From assembly GCA_900545745.1 (NCBI GenBank), contig URAD01000018.1, positions 1 to 33,093 on the forward strand: DNA of 33,093 nt, written 5' to 3'. The notes under the pieces were generated by a model, which worked only from the letters and a program-made list of their open reading frames with translations, was not told the origin of the DNA and searched no databases. Within the stretch, counting starts at the first letter, position 1, and each line of letters begins with the position of its first letter. The DNA is from an uncultured Collinsella sp. GTDB lineage: Bacteria > Actinomycetota > Coriobacteriia > Coriobacteriales > Coriobacteriaceae. The position numbers were made by a program, and so were the translations under genes. Below are positions 22,503 through 30,539 of the stretch, in pieces.

Positions 22503-22985
22503 GTTGAGGGCGGCTTGGGCTAGGCGGGCTTCGGCGTCCTCCTCGGTGACGCCCAAGGCCACGGCGAACTCCTCGATGGAGCGGCGCTTGGCTTCCTTGA
22601 GTACGCGCATGTAGTAAGAGCTGGGCTTTTTGTCTGCTTCCTCGGCCTGGCGAATACGGTGCATCATGGTTTTTGCCACGCGGACCGTCTCGGGCGCACC
22701 CAGCTTGAGCTGCTGTTTAAAGTGCGTCTCCTCCAGCGAGCTGTTGCGCTCGGTAAAGGTGTCGCACTCGAGCTCGTCGTAGTGGCTCAGCAGGTGCTCT
22801 GCATCTTGCTGGGAGATGGCGGCATGCAGACGGTCGGCCTGCGCCACGGGGTACATGAGAATCGTCTGTGCATGTCCCTGCTTGGTCTCGAGCAGCAGCA
22901 TGGGCTGCGGTGTGTCGTCCCTAAAACCGACGACGGTGCAGACTCCCTGGCCCGGATGAATGACGTGTTGACCGATTGAGAACAT
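22500..22985 (-). CDS. carD: CarD-family transcriptional regulator
   Basis: A 161-residue protein. Residues 1-60 form the RNA-polymerase-interacting domain shared with TRCF (MFSIGQHVIHPGQGVCTVVG at the start, then ETKQGHAQTILMYPVAQADR). The rest is a helical DNA-binding domain (SSYYMRVLKEAKRRSIEEFA and on). CarD/CdnL proteins bind the beta subunit of RNA polymerase and stabilise open promoter complexes, notably at rRNA promoters. ATG 22985 has GGAGG 4 bases upstream. A palindrome lies just upstream of the ribosome-binding site. It is divergent from argS. Confidence 0.9.
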   Translation of the reverse strand: MFSIGQHVIHPGQGVCTVVGFRDDTPQPMLLLETKQGHAQTILMYPVAQADRLHAAISQQDAEHLLSHYDELECDTFTERNSSLEETHFKQQLKLGAPETVRVAKTMMHRIRQAEEADKKPSSYYMRVLKEAKRRSIEEFAVALGVTEEDAEARLAQAALN

Positions 22986-22998
22986 GCTACCTCCAACT

Positions 22999-23055
22999 TA
23001 TACGAATTTACGTATGTCTAGAATAACACGCTGACGTGCGCAAACCCTTACTTTA
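22999..23055 (-). promoter_or_regulatory. carD promoter region with palindrome
   Basis: Minus-strand TTGCGC, 17 bases, then TAGACA is a plausible promoter. Between it and the start codon is ATACG-AATTTA-CGTAT (23000-23015), a 5-bp-armed palindrome close to the Shine-Dalgarno, which could be an operator or a small hairpin. Confidence 0.35.
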
Positions 23056-23327
23056 TGCAGGAAAAGCACACAACTCCGATAGGTAAGAGTATTCGATAAC
23101 AGACGCAGCTCATTCACACCTTTATGCATTTTCAACGCTTGCATAATCTGCAGGCAGACCGGCATCTTTGAGTGACTCCATACAAGCTGTAGTCAATTTT
23201 GTGCATATGCAATATCGATTGGCTTTACCCTGCGACAGTGCCCGTCGCTTGTGATAGAGTGCTACAAACTCTGGCTTTTGCCCTACGAGTGATCAAGAGC
23301 TCGGGGGCTTTAACACAAGGAGGATCT
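23056..23327 (+). promoter_or_regulatory. argS upstream region with TGCAT-type palindromes
   Basis: No gene is seen. TTATGCA (23122-23128) and TGCATAA (23140-23146) form an inverted repeat with an 11-base spacer, and TGCATATGCA is a perfect palindrome at 23202-23211. TGCAT half-sites recall ARG boxes of actinobacterial ArgR, but the spacing does not match a standard box. A -10-like TGATAG lies about 70 bases before argS. No T-box features were found. Confidence 0.3.
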
Positions 23328-25181
23328 ATGCCCGAGAAGATTGAAGAGCTGGTACGCGCTGCGCTTGCTGCGGCCCAGGAGGCCGGCGACCTTTCCGCAT
23401 TTGAACTTGACGATTGCGCTATCGAGCGACCGGCTGACACTTCTCATGGCGAGTGGACCTCTACCATGGCCCTGAAGTCCGCCAAGCTGGCCCACTGCGC
23501 CCCGCGCAAGATCGCCGAGGCCATCGTTGCCCATATGCCCGAGGACCCCGCGATCGAGAAGGTCGAGATCGCAGGCCCCGGCTTCATCAACTTCTACCTT
23601 TCCGTTGCCGTCAAGAATGCCATCTTTGGCGAGGCTCGCGAGAAGGGCATGGACTTCGCTAAGTCCAACGTCGGTGGTGGCCTGAAGACCCAGGTCGAGT
23701 TCGTTTCCGCCAACCCCGTCGGCCCCATGCACATTGGCCACGGCCGCTGGGCCGCGCTGGGCGACTCGCTCTGCCGCGTTATGGATCACGCCGGTTACGA
23801 CATCCAGCGTGAGTTCTACATCAACGACCACGGCTCTCAGATGAACACCTTCGGCAACTCCATCAGCACGCGCTATATGCAGCTTGCCGACATCATCGCC
23901 AAGCAGGGCGTGGATATCGACGAGGCTCACAAGCTGCTGATCGCCGACCGCGACGCCTTCGTTGCCGACGAGAACGACGAGCATCCCGAGACCCATCCGT
24001 ACCAGGATAACTTTGCCGAGACCCTGGGCAAGGACTCCTATGGCGGCGACTACATTATCGACGAGGCCGCCGAGTTCTGGCGCACCGACGGCGATAAGTG
24101 GGTCGAGGCCGATCCTCAGGAGCGCATGGAGAGCTTCCGCGAGCGCGGCTATGTGAAGATGGTCGACAACATGCGCGACCTCTGCCACGCCGTCAATTGC
24201 GACTTCGATCGTTGGTACTCCGAGCGTTCGCTGTACGTGAAGGACACCGAGGGCGAGACCGCCGGCACCTCTGCCGTCGACCGCGCTTTTGAGAAGCTCG
24301 ACAAGATGGGCTACCTCTACACCAAGGACGGCGCCCTGTGGTTCCGCTCCACCGACCTGGGCGATGACAAGGACCGCGTCCTGATCAAGTCCGACGGCGA
24401 GTACACCTACTTCGCCTCCGACGTTGCCTATCACTGGGATAAGTTCCAGCGCGTCGACCACGTCATCGACATCTGGGGTGCCGACCACCACGGCTACATC
24501 GAGCGCGTCCGCTGCGTCTGCGACGCTCTTGGCTATCCCGGCAAGTTTGAGGTTCTGCTGGGCCAGCTCGTCAACCTGCTGCGCAACGGCAAGCCCGTCC
24601 GTATGTCCAAGCGTAAGGGCACCATGGTGACCCTGCAGGAGCTCGTCGACGAGGTCGGTTCCGACGCCGCTCGCTACACGCTCATCTCCAAAAGCTCCAA
24701 CCAGATGGTCGACTTCGATATCGAGGCCGTCAAGAAGCGCGACAACTCCAACCCGGTCTATTACGTGCAGTACGCTCACGCCCGCGTGTGCTCCATCCTG
24801 CGCCGTGCCGCCGACGTTACGCCCGAGCAGGCTGACGAGATGGGCATGAAGGCCGTTGCCGCCAAGGCCATCGGTGAGAACGTCGATTACTCGCTGCTGA
24901 CCGACCCGACCGAGCTCGCCCTTTCGCGTAAGCTCAACGAGCTCACCGACCTGATTGCCAGCTGCGCTCGCGACCGCGCCCCGTTCCGTCTGACGCACTT
25001 TGCTGAGGAACTCGCCGGCGACTTCCACAGCTTCTACGCTGCCTGCCAGGTTCTGCCGAGCGAGGGCCGTCCCGTCGACCCCGAGCTTTCGCGCGCCCGT
25101 CTGGCCGCTTGCGACGCCGTTCGCGTGACGCTCGCCCTGGTGCTCACCCTCGTTGGCGTTTCCGCGCCCGAGCAGATGTAA
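23328..25181 (+). CDS. argS: Arginyl-tRNA synthetase
   Basis: A 617-residue class I synthetase that charges tRNA(Arg). It has an N-terminal Add-1 domain (residues 1 to about 110), the HIGH motif in ANPVGPMHIGHGR at 135-138, IWGADHHGYIERV, and the KMSKS-equivalent RMSKRKGTMVTL near 425. The C-terminal DALR anticodon-binding domain runs from about 500, with YYVQYAHARVCSILRR just before it. ATG 23328 has AAGGAGG with ideal spacing; an in-frame extension upstream lacks homology. It is longer than the 577-residue E. coli enzyme, the extra length lying in the middle (about 215-300, an acidic stretch). It has its own terminator. Confidence 0.95.
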   Translation: MPEKIEELVRAALAAAQEAGDLSAFELDDCAIERPADTSHGEWTSTMALKSAKLAHCAPRKIAEAIVAHMPEDPAIEKVEIAGPGFINFYLSVAVKNAIFGEAREKGMDFAKSNVGGGLKTQVEFVSANPVGPMHIGHGRWAALGDSLCRVMDHAGYDIQREFYINDHGSQMNTFGNSISTRYMQLADIIAKQGVDIDEAHKLLIADRDAFVADENDEHPETHPYQDNFAETLGKDSYGGDYIIDEAAEFWRTDGDKWVEADPQERMESFRERGYVKMVDNMRDLCHAVNCDFDRWYSERSLYVKDTEGETAGTSAVDRAFEKLDKMGYLYTKDGALWFRSTDLGDDKDRVLIKSDGEYTYFASDVAYHWDKFQRVDHVIDIWGADHHGYIERVRCVCDALGYPGKFEVLLGQLVNLLRNGKPVRMSKRKGTMVTLQELVDEVGSDAARYTLISKSSNQMVDFDIEAVKKRDNSNPVYYVQYAHARVCSILRRAADVTPEQADEMGMKAVAAKAIGENVDYSLLTDPTELALSRKLNELTDLIASCARDRAPFRLTHFAEELAGDFHSFYAACQVLPSEGRPVDPELSRARLAACDAVRVTLALVLTLVGVSAPEQM

Positions 25182-25228
25182 TCTGCGGGTCATTTGACCG
25201 TACAGACTTGGTTTAACTAAGCCTTGAA

Positions 25229-25260
25229 AGCCCGATCTCACACGGAGGTCGGGCTTTTTT
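25229..25260 (+). terminator. Intrinsic terminator of argS
   Basis: AGCCCGATC (25229-25237) pairs with GGTCGGGCT (one mismatch), followed by a T-run to 25260. Confidence 0.85.
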
Positions 25261-25304
25261 GCAAACGCCGACGTATTGACGAATTTGGAACTGCTGGAAA
25301 TACG

Positions 25305-25454
25305 AAACTATGCCGGTTTACTACGATGAATTGAGATATTCCAACCACGCCGGCTTTTAGCTAAAAAGTGCAAGGCATCTACCTGCGGTTTTAGTTCAAC
25401 AAGTTTCGGAGTGGTCGCGGTTGAGCGATTCATCGTAGTAAACCGCCATAGTTT
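25305..25454. repeat. Inverted-repeat element, 27-bp arms with one mismatch
   Basis: The left arm 25305-25331 (AAACTATGCCGGTTTACTACG and on) and right arm 25428-25454 are complementary at 26 of 27 positions, with a 96-base centre. The centre read on the minus strand contains CTAAAACCGCAGGT, close to TAAAACCGCTGGT of the element at 83-205, and on the plus strand CGGAGTGGTCGCGG, close to CGGTGTGGTCCGGG there. No coding frame. It lies between the argS terminator and the rho promoter. Confidence 0.65.
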
Positions 25455-25490
25455 TGGCGGAGGCAGTCAGATTTGTGGGCGGTAAACCAA

Positions 25491-25537
25491 AGAGTGTCCC
25501 TTTTGAATAGTCGTTTAAGAACGTCCCCAATGACTAA
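25491..25537. repeat. GGGGAC-family partial repeat upstream of rho
   Basis: AGAGTGTCCC, then TAGTCGTTTAA, then CGTCCCCAATGACTA is nearly the same as 3701-3747. Only the tail unit is present here, without the long hairpins. Confidence 0.65.
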
Positions 25538-25538
25538 G

Positions 25539-25566
25539 TTGCAGGTGGCGGCGGTTGTGTTACACT
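25539..25566 (+). promoter_or_regulatory. Promoter candidate for rho, with long leader
   Basis: TTGCAG (25539-25544), 16-base spacer, TACACT (25561-25566). It implies a leader of about 140 nt before the GTG start. The leader can form TCCGTC/GACGGA and CCCTG/CAGGG hairpins. Rho leaders are autoregulated in other bacteria; here that is only a possibility. Confidence 0.5.
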
Positions 25567-25710
25567 AACGCTGCGTATATGACGCAAATGTCTCGATACA
25601 GATCAATGATGTCCGTCGGTATTTGACGGAGCTAGACTGTTTAGCCGCCCTGAAGGTTTATGCAGGGAGCATGTGATCACAGGGCTTGAAAAGAAAGTTG
25701 AGCAAACACT

Positions 25711-28254
25711 GTGTCTGATCAACAGCAAGAAAACGAAATAACGACGACGCAGACCGCTCCCGCTGCACCGGTTGCGTCGGACCAGGTCGCGGCGCCCGCG
25801 CAAGCCTCGGCTCCTGAGACGCCTAAGGCTGCTTCGACGCCTACGCCTGCAGCGGCTGAGAAGGCCGTGCCTGCAACTGGTGAGGAGGCTGCTCCGGCAA
25901 AGCCCAAGCGTACGCGCCGCACGACCAAGCCTGCTGCTGACGGCGAGGAGGTCACCAAGCCCAAGCGCCGTACCACGCGCACGACGCGCGCCAAGCGCAC
26001 CGTTGCAGCTGACTCCTCGGCGCCGATTTCCGATGAGGTCGCGCAGGCACGTGCGTTGGCGCAGATTAGCGAGGCTCAGGTGGTGCGCGCCCGCCGTCGT
26101 GCTGCTGAGCGCGAGGCCGCGGCTCTGACCGAGTTTGCAGCCCCGTCTGTGCCCGAGACCCCTGCCGCCGACCAACCGACCGAGAAGCCGGCACCGCGCA
26201 CACGCCGTCGCACGGCTGCTAAGGCCGAGCAGGTTGCTGAACAGGTAACCCCCGAGCTCACTGAGGCTTCGGTCCGTTCCGCGGCAGGGGAGGGCGCATC
26301 GCCAACTGAGCCCGCTGCGCCTGTCGAGGCCAGCGAAGTTCCCGTTGTCGATCCGGCTTTGCGCCCGCACCGTCGCGGTCGCAAGCCCAAGGCCTTCGTC
26401 GAGGCAGAGAAGGCCGCAGCCGCAGCCGCAGCTGCTCGGGATGCTGCGGCGACCGCCGAGTCTGCAACCGCTGCCGATGCACCCGTTCAGGATGCTGCGA
26501 CTTCCGAGGCCGCTCCCGCCGATGCCGAGCCCGCCGACGTCCGCCCCGGTCGCGGCCGTCGCACTGCTGTTAAGCGCACGTCCAAGGCTAAGGCTGCCAA
26601 GAAGGGTGCGTCCGAGGATTCCGACGAGACGACCGCCGATGCATCGACTGATGCCGCCGAGCCCCAAGACGTCGAACAGCCTGCGTCCGAGAAGCCCAAG
26701 CGCGGTCGTAAGAAGTCCGCTAAGGCCAAGGCGTCCGAGCATCAGGCTGATGTCGAAGCGCAGGTCGATTTTGGCGCCGAGGCCAATGAAGCCGCTGCGG
26801 TCAATGCCGACGCCGCCGCAACCGATGCTGCCGCGCCCGCCGAGGCCGAAGACGGCACTCGTTCCAACCGTCGCCAGCACAAGCGCAACGAGGAACGCAA
26901 CGAGCGCAACAACGACCGTCGCAACCGTCAGCGCGACCGCAAACAGCGCAATAAGGAGCGCAATGCCGCTCCGACTGAGCCCACGCTTTCGCGCGAGGAG
27001 CTCGCGGCCATGAAGGTCGCCGAGCTGCGCGAGAAGGCCAAGGAGTTCGAGATTGAGACGACCGGCAAGAAGAAGGCCGAACTCGTCGAAGAGATCTACA
27101 CCACCGCCGCGAAGGCCGAGGGCTTCCGCGACATCAAGGGCATTCTGCAGATTCGCCCGGACAGCTCCGGCATCATCCACGCCCATGGCTACATGAAGTC
27201 CAACGACGACGCCTTCGTGCCCGCCTACCTCATCCGCTCCGCGCGCCTGCGCACGGGCGACGTCATCGAGGGCTCGCTGCGTCCTTCGCGCGGCGGCGAC
27301 AAGCGCGCCGGCCTCGCCAAAATCACGACCGTCAACGGTCTGGACCCCGAGCAGATTCGCAACCGTCCCAAGTTCGGCGACCTCACCCCGGTCTATCCCA
27401 ACGAGCCGCTGCGCATGGAGCACGGCAAAGACTCCATTACCGGTCGCGCCATCGACATCGTGTCGCCGATCGGCAAGGGTCAGCGTGGCCTGATCGTGTC
27501 CCCGCCCAAGGCCGGCAAGACCACGATCCTCAAGAAGATCTGCCAGTCTATCTCGATTAACAACCCCGAGGTGCACCTCATCTGCCTGCTCGTCGACGAG
27601 CGCCCCGAAGAGGTCACCGATATGCAGCGTTCCATCAAGGGTGAGGTTGTGGCGTCGACCTTCGATATGCCCGCCGACAACCACACTCGCGTGGCAGAGC
27701 TCGTCATCGAGCGCGCCAAGCGCATCGTGGAGCTGGGCGGCGATGTCGTGGTGGTGCTCGACTCCATTACGCGTCTTGCCCGCGCCTACAACTTGGCGGC
27801 GCCCGCCTCGGGCCGCATCCTTTCGGGCGGCGTCGATTCGGCGGCCCTGTATCCTCCCAAGCGCTTCCTGGGCGCAGCCCGTAATATCGAGAACGGTGGC
27901 TCGCTCACCATCCTGGCCTCTGCCCTCATCGACACCGGTTCCAAGATGGACGAGGTCATCTTCGAGGAGTTCAAGGGTACCGGCAACATGGAGCTTAAGC
28001 TCGACCGCGACCTGGCCGACCGCCGCATCTTCCCGGCTATCGACCCCGTTGCCTCCGGTACGCGCAACGAAGACCTGTTGGTCGACGAGCAGATGCGTCC
28101 GTTTGTCTTTGGTCTGCGTCGCATTCTTGCCGGCATGAACAACACCGAGCGCGCAGCCGCGTCGTTTATCAAGGGTCTTAAGGGCACCAACACCAACCAG
28201 GAGTTCCTGGTGCGTTCGGCCAAAAAGCACAGCGACTACGAGCAGACGTTCTAG
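25711..28254 (+). CDS. rho: Transcription termination factor Rho
   Basis: An 847-residue hexameric RNA-dependent ATPase that ends transcription. Residues 1 to about 425 are a low-complexity extension rich in Ala, Glu, Lys, Arg and Pro, with repeated basic patches (KPKRTRRTTK, RRTTRTTRAKRT, HRRGRKPK) and an Arg/Asn-rich block near 387-418. Then come the Rho N-domain (REELAAMKVAELREKAKEFE, about 427-470), the cold-shock-like RNA-binding domain (GILQIRPDSSGIIHAHGYM) and the ATPase domain. The ATPase has Walker A PPKAGKTT near 598-606, Walker B VVVVLDSITRLARAYN near 680, and SGGVDSAALYPPKRF. The GTG start at 25711 has only a weak Shine-Dalgarno (AAGAAAG). Long extensions are known in actinobacterial Rho, but about 425 residues is at the large end. 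Confidence 0.95.
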   Translation: MSDQQQENEITTTQTAPAAPVASDQVAAPAQASAPETPKAASTPTPAAAEKAVPATGEEAAPAKPKRTRRTTKPAADGEEVTKPKRRTTRTTRAKRTVAADSSAPISDEVAQARALAQISEAQVVRARRRAAEREAAALTEFAAPSVPETPAADQPTEKPAPRTRRRTAAKAEQVAEQVTPELTEASVRSAAGEGASPTEPAAPVEASEVPVVDPALRPHRRGRKPKAFVEAEKAAAAAAAARDAAATAESATAADAPVQDAATSEAAPADAEPADVRPGRGRRTAVKRTSKAKAAKKGASEDSDETTADASTDAAEPQDVEQPASEKPKRGRKKSAKAKASEHQADVEAQVDFGAEANEAAAVNADAAATDAAAPAEAEDGTRSNRRQHKRNEERNERNNDRRNRQRDRKQRNKERNAAPTEPTLSREELAAMKVAELREKAKEFEIETTGKKKAELVEEIYTTAAKAEGFRDIKGILQIRPDSSGIIHAHGYMKSNDDAFVPAYLIRSARLRTGDVIEGSLRPSRGGDKRAGLAKITTVNGLDPEQIRNRPKFGDLTPVYPNEPLRMEHGKDSITGRAIDIVSPIGKGQRGLIVSPPKAGKTTILKKICQSISINNPEVHLICLLVDERPEEVTDMQRSIKGEVVASTFDMPADNHTRVAELVIERAKRIVELGGDVVVVLDSITRLARAYNLAAPASGRILSGGVDSAALYPPKRFLGAARNIENGGSLTILASALIDTGSKMDEVIFEEFKGTGNMELKLDRDLADRRIFPAIDPVASGTRNEDLLVDEQMRPFVFGLRRILAGMNNTERAAASFIKGLKGTNTNQEFLVRSAKKHSDYEQTF

Positions 28255-28293
28255 GTTGTCATCCACGCGCAGCGATAGTCATCAATGCGATAA

Positions 28294-28323
28294 AGGGTCG
28301 GGGCTTTGAGCCTCGGCCCTTTT
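28294..28323 (+). terminator. Intrinsic terminator of rho
   Basis: AAGGGTCGGGG pairs with CCTCGGCCCTT (mainly G-T deviations), followed by TT. It lies about 40 bases after the stop. Confidence 0.7.
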
Positions 28324-28567
28324 CCATATCGCCGCTCCGCGCTTATTTTTGACCATAAGACTGGCAAGCAGCAGGTTTCCCGTTTCAATCCGACATCGTC
28401 GCTTGCAATCGACGGGGCGGTTTCGCATAATAGCTTTTAAGCTTCGCGACGGAAAACGCAGATGAAACGAACCATATACCGTTGCTTTGGGGCATAGCCC
28501 CGCTTCATCTTCTCTCGCGCAGCCAACTGAATGATGCGATTTGGGTGCTGGAAGATGGGGAGAGCTC
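28324..28567 (+). other. Gene-free leader region before the Ala-rich membrane protein
   Basis: No gene is seen. CGCTTCATCTT (about 28501-28511) can pair with AAGATGGGG just before the ribosome-binding site, a long-range stem that might mask it. No promoter could be assigned with confidence. Confidence 0.35.
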
Positions 28568-29968
28568 ATGGCTTCTTCTGATGCAACACAACGAGCAGTC
28601 CTTGCCGGACTTTCGTGCGGGATCGGCCTTGCCGCTCCCGTGGTTATGTATGCCGCGACGCTGCCGTTTTCGTCGGTGAACGAGACGGTCGTGGCGGGTG
28701 CGGTTCCCTTCGCCGTGGGCGCGGTGGCGGGCGTGGGTATCTATGCCGCCTCGCTGGGTATCTCCGAGTACCGTGCGCAGCGTGAAGAGCGTCTGTTCCA
28801 GCCTGATGCCATGGGCGGTGCCGCCAATCTCAATCAGCATCAAAGCGAGTTCAAGACCGCCTCGATTCCAGCTCAGCAGCAGGATGCGACTCCTTACGCT
28901 GCGGCTTCTGCTTCTCAGGCTCAGGCGGAGCAGTCTACCTCGGCATTCCTTTCCGGCCTGACTGGTGCGTTCCAGCGCCGTCATGCCGATGACGGTGTCC
29001 CTACCATCGCTCGAGCCGCAGATGCCATGGACGAGGCCGAGGCTTGGTCCATGATCGACAGTATGCTCGACGACGATTCGCCGGTGAGCTGCGACCCTGC
29101 GCACTCGCGCGACGTCTATCAAGTCGCCATCGACGAGCTCACCAACGGCGGGCAGACCGGCTCCTTCAATCGCGACGACATCGCCGCCGCGGCACGCGCC
29201 GTGTCTGGCTCCCAGGCCGCCCCTGCGGGCAGCACGGCGGCTTTCGTGGCACTCGTCGCCAACGCGGCAGCCAATAACGCCTACAGCGCTACCTCGGCGG
29301 ACGCGAACGCTTCTGCCGACAATTCGTACGTTGATGAAGCCATGGCCGCGGACGAGGAGGCCGTTGCCGCCCGCCGTGCCGCCGAAAGCTCGCTGTGGGG
29401 CGCTCCTGCTCAGCAGCAGGCGGCTGAGGCTGCGCCGTACAATGCAAACCTCGCCAGCATGCCTATCATCTCCGGTGCCGCGGACATCGATCTCGATGAC
29501 CTCGATGAGCCTGCAGCCATCACCGCATCGATTGATGCCCAAGATCGCATCAACACCGGCGACCTTCCAGATGCCTCGCTCGAGGTTGATGTCCCCATGG
29601 CCGATTACTCGGGCCACGAGGACATGTGGGCCGCCGCCACCGCGATCCTGGATGAGATTGACGAGCCTGCTCCTGTTACGGCCCCCGCTCCCGTCGCTGC
29701 CCCTCAGCCTGCTGTCCCCGCCTATGTCGGCCGTCACAGTGCTGTGTTCCCCGAGGATACTGCCCGTATCTCGCGCGAGAGCATCGAGCGAGCCGAGGCT
29801 ATTGCCGCCGGCATTATGGAAAATCGTCGTCACGAGCGCGTCAATCAGATCCTCGAGGAAGAGATCGAGCGCCTGCAGTCCTCTACCGCCAAGCGTACGG
29901 GCCGTGCCTATCTGAGCGTTATCGAGGGCGGTACCGCCAGCTTTGCGCCGCTCCGCGCGGAGGCATAA
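28568..29968 (+). CDS. Ala-rich membrane-anchored protein, unknown function
   Basis: 466 residues; family not recognised. Two hydrophobic segments at about 10-34 and 42-66 form an N-terminal membrane hairpin, followed by GISEYRAQREERLFQ. The remaining 380 residues are mostly low-complexity, rich in Ala, Asp, Ser and Gln and strongly acidic. There are short ordered-looking islands at about 155-170 (DEAEAWSMIDSMLDDDS) and a conserved-looking end (ISRESIERAEAIAAGIMENR, then a coiled-coil-like EEEIERLQ and a GRAYLSVIEGG strand). ATG 28568 has GGGGAGAG upstream. The stop is 7 bases before the VanZ-like gene, so the two are probably co-transcribed. The long tail should lie in the cytoplasm if both helices form a hairpin. 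Confidence 0.75.
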   Translation: MASSDATQRAVLAGLSCGIGLAAPVVMYAATLPFSSVNETVVAGAVPFAVGAVAGVGIYAASLGISEYRAQREERLFQPDAMGGAANLNQHQSEFKTASIPAQQQDATPYAAASASQAQAEQSTSAFLSGLTGAFQRRHADDGVPTIARAADAMDEAEAWSMIDSMLDDDSPVSCDPAHSRDVYQVAIDELTNGGQTGSFNRDDIAAAARAVSGSQAAPAGSTAAFVALVANAAANNAYSATSADANASADNSYVDEAMAADEEAVAARRAAESSLWGAPAQQQAAEAAPYNANLASMPIISGAADIDLDDLDEPAAITASIDAQDRINTGDLPDASLEVDVPMADYSGHEDMWAAATAILDEIDEPAPVTAPAPVAAPQPAVPAYVGRHSAVFPEDTARISRESIERAEAIAAGIMENRRHERVNQILEEEIERLQSSTAKRTGRAYLSVIEGGTASFAPLRAEA

Positions 29969-29975
29969 CTTCTGC

Positions 29976-30425
29976 ATGGTTAAGATCAATCGAAAATGGG
30001 CGGTCGTGACCTGCCTGATGGCGCTCTTGATCTGGGGCAATTCGCTGGTTCCCGGCTCGGGGTCGGGCTCACTGAGTCTAACGGTCATGGAAGCTATCCG
30101 CGGTTTCCTGCACGGCGTGGGACTTCCATATGAATGGGTGACCAACTTTGTTGTTCGCAAGTGCGCGCATTTTACCGAGTATATGGTGCTCGGCATCCTG
30201 GCAACGCACGCCTTTGATTTTGAGGGCCGGCGCACCTTTGACGTGCTGCTGCCCACGGCGGTGTTCCTGCTGCTGATTCCTTCGATCGACGAGACGATTC
30301 AGCTCTTTGTGCCGGGACGCGCTGGAATGATCACCGATGTGATGATCGACTGCTGTGGAGCGGCAACGGGCGTTGTGCTCCGATATCTCTTACGGTCGCT
30401 GATGTGCGCCAAAAAGGCCGCCTAG
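29976..30425 (+). CDS. VanZ-like membrane protein
   Basis: A 149-residue protein with four membrane helices. Family motifs are RKCAHFTEYMVLGIL near 65-80, and DETIQLFVPGRAGMITDVMIDCCGAATG near 105-135. The namesake VanZ gives low-level teicoplanin resistance, but most members, like this one, stand outside resistance clusters and have no established role. ATG 29976 has GGAGG 12 bases upstream, located inside the end of the previous gene, which suggests translational coupling. The stop codon lies within the terminator stem that follows. Confidence 0.87.
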   Translation: MVKINRKWAVVTCLMALLIWGNSLVPGSGSGSLSLTVMEAIRGFLHGVGLPYEWVTNFVVRKCAHFTEYMVLGILATHAFDFEGRRTFDVLLPTAVFLLLIPSIDETIQLFVPGRAGMITDVMIDCCGAATGVVLRYLLRSLMCAKKAA

Positions 30426-30456
30426 GACGTATTGTTTGGTCCTAGGCGGCCTTTTT
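30411..30456. terminator. Bidirectional terminator between VanZ-like and ROK genes
   Basis: 18-bp perfect arms (30411-30428 and 30439-30456), starting AAAAAGGCC and ending GGCCTTTTT, so a T-run follows the stem on both strands. The VanZ-like gene's stop codon lies inside the left arm. Confidence 0.9.
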
Positions 30457-30539
30457 TATTTGAGGGCTTATATGAGGCGTGGTGGCGTCGTTCCGTAGGT
30501 CGGATTTGCCGGGCGTGCCACGCCCCGTGGGTGCGTCTG

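Noticed and set aside
23310..25241. A 643-codon open frame antisense to argS
   Set aside because: Complete overlap with a certain gene, Val/Gly/Leu/Asp-rich composition typical of complementary-strand translation, and no ribosome-binding site.
25603..28266. An 887-codon open frame antisense to rho
   Set aside because: It mirrors the whole rho gene, has low-complexity Gly/Leu/Ser/Arg composition and no start signal. Long antisense frames are common in GC-rich genes.
30457..30539. Possible small RNA or gene between the VanZ terminator and the ROK gene
   Set aside because: Only a weak GGCGTGG/CCACGCC pairing; too short and without a promoter.
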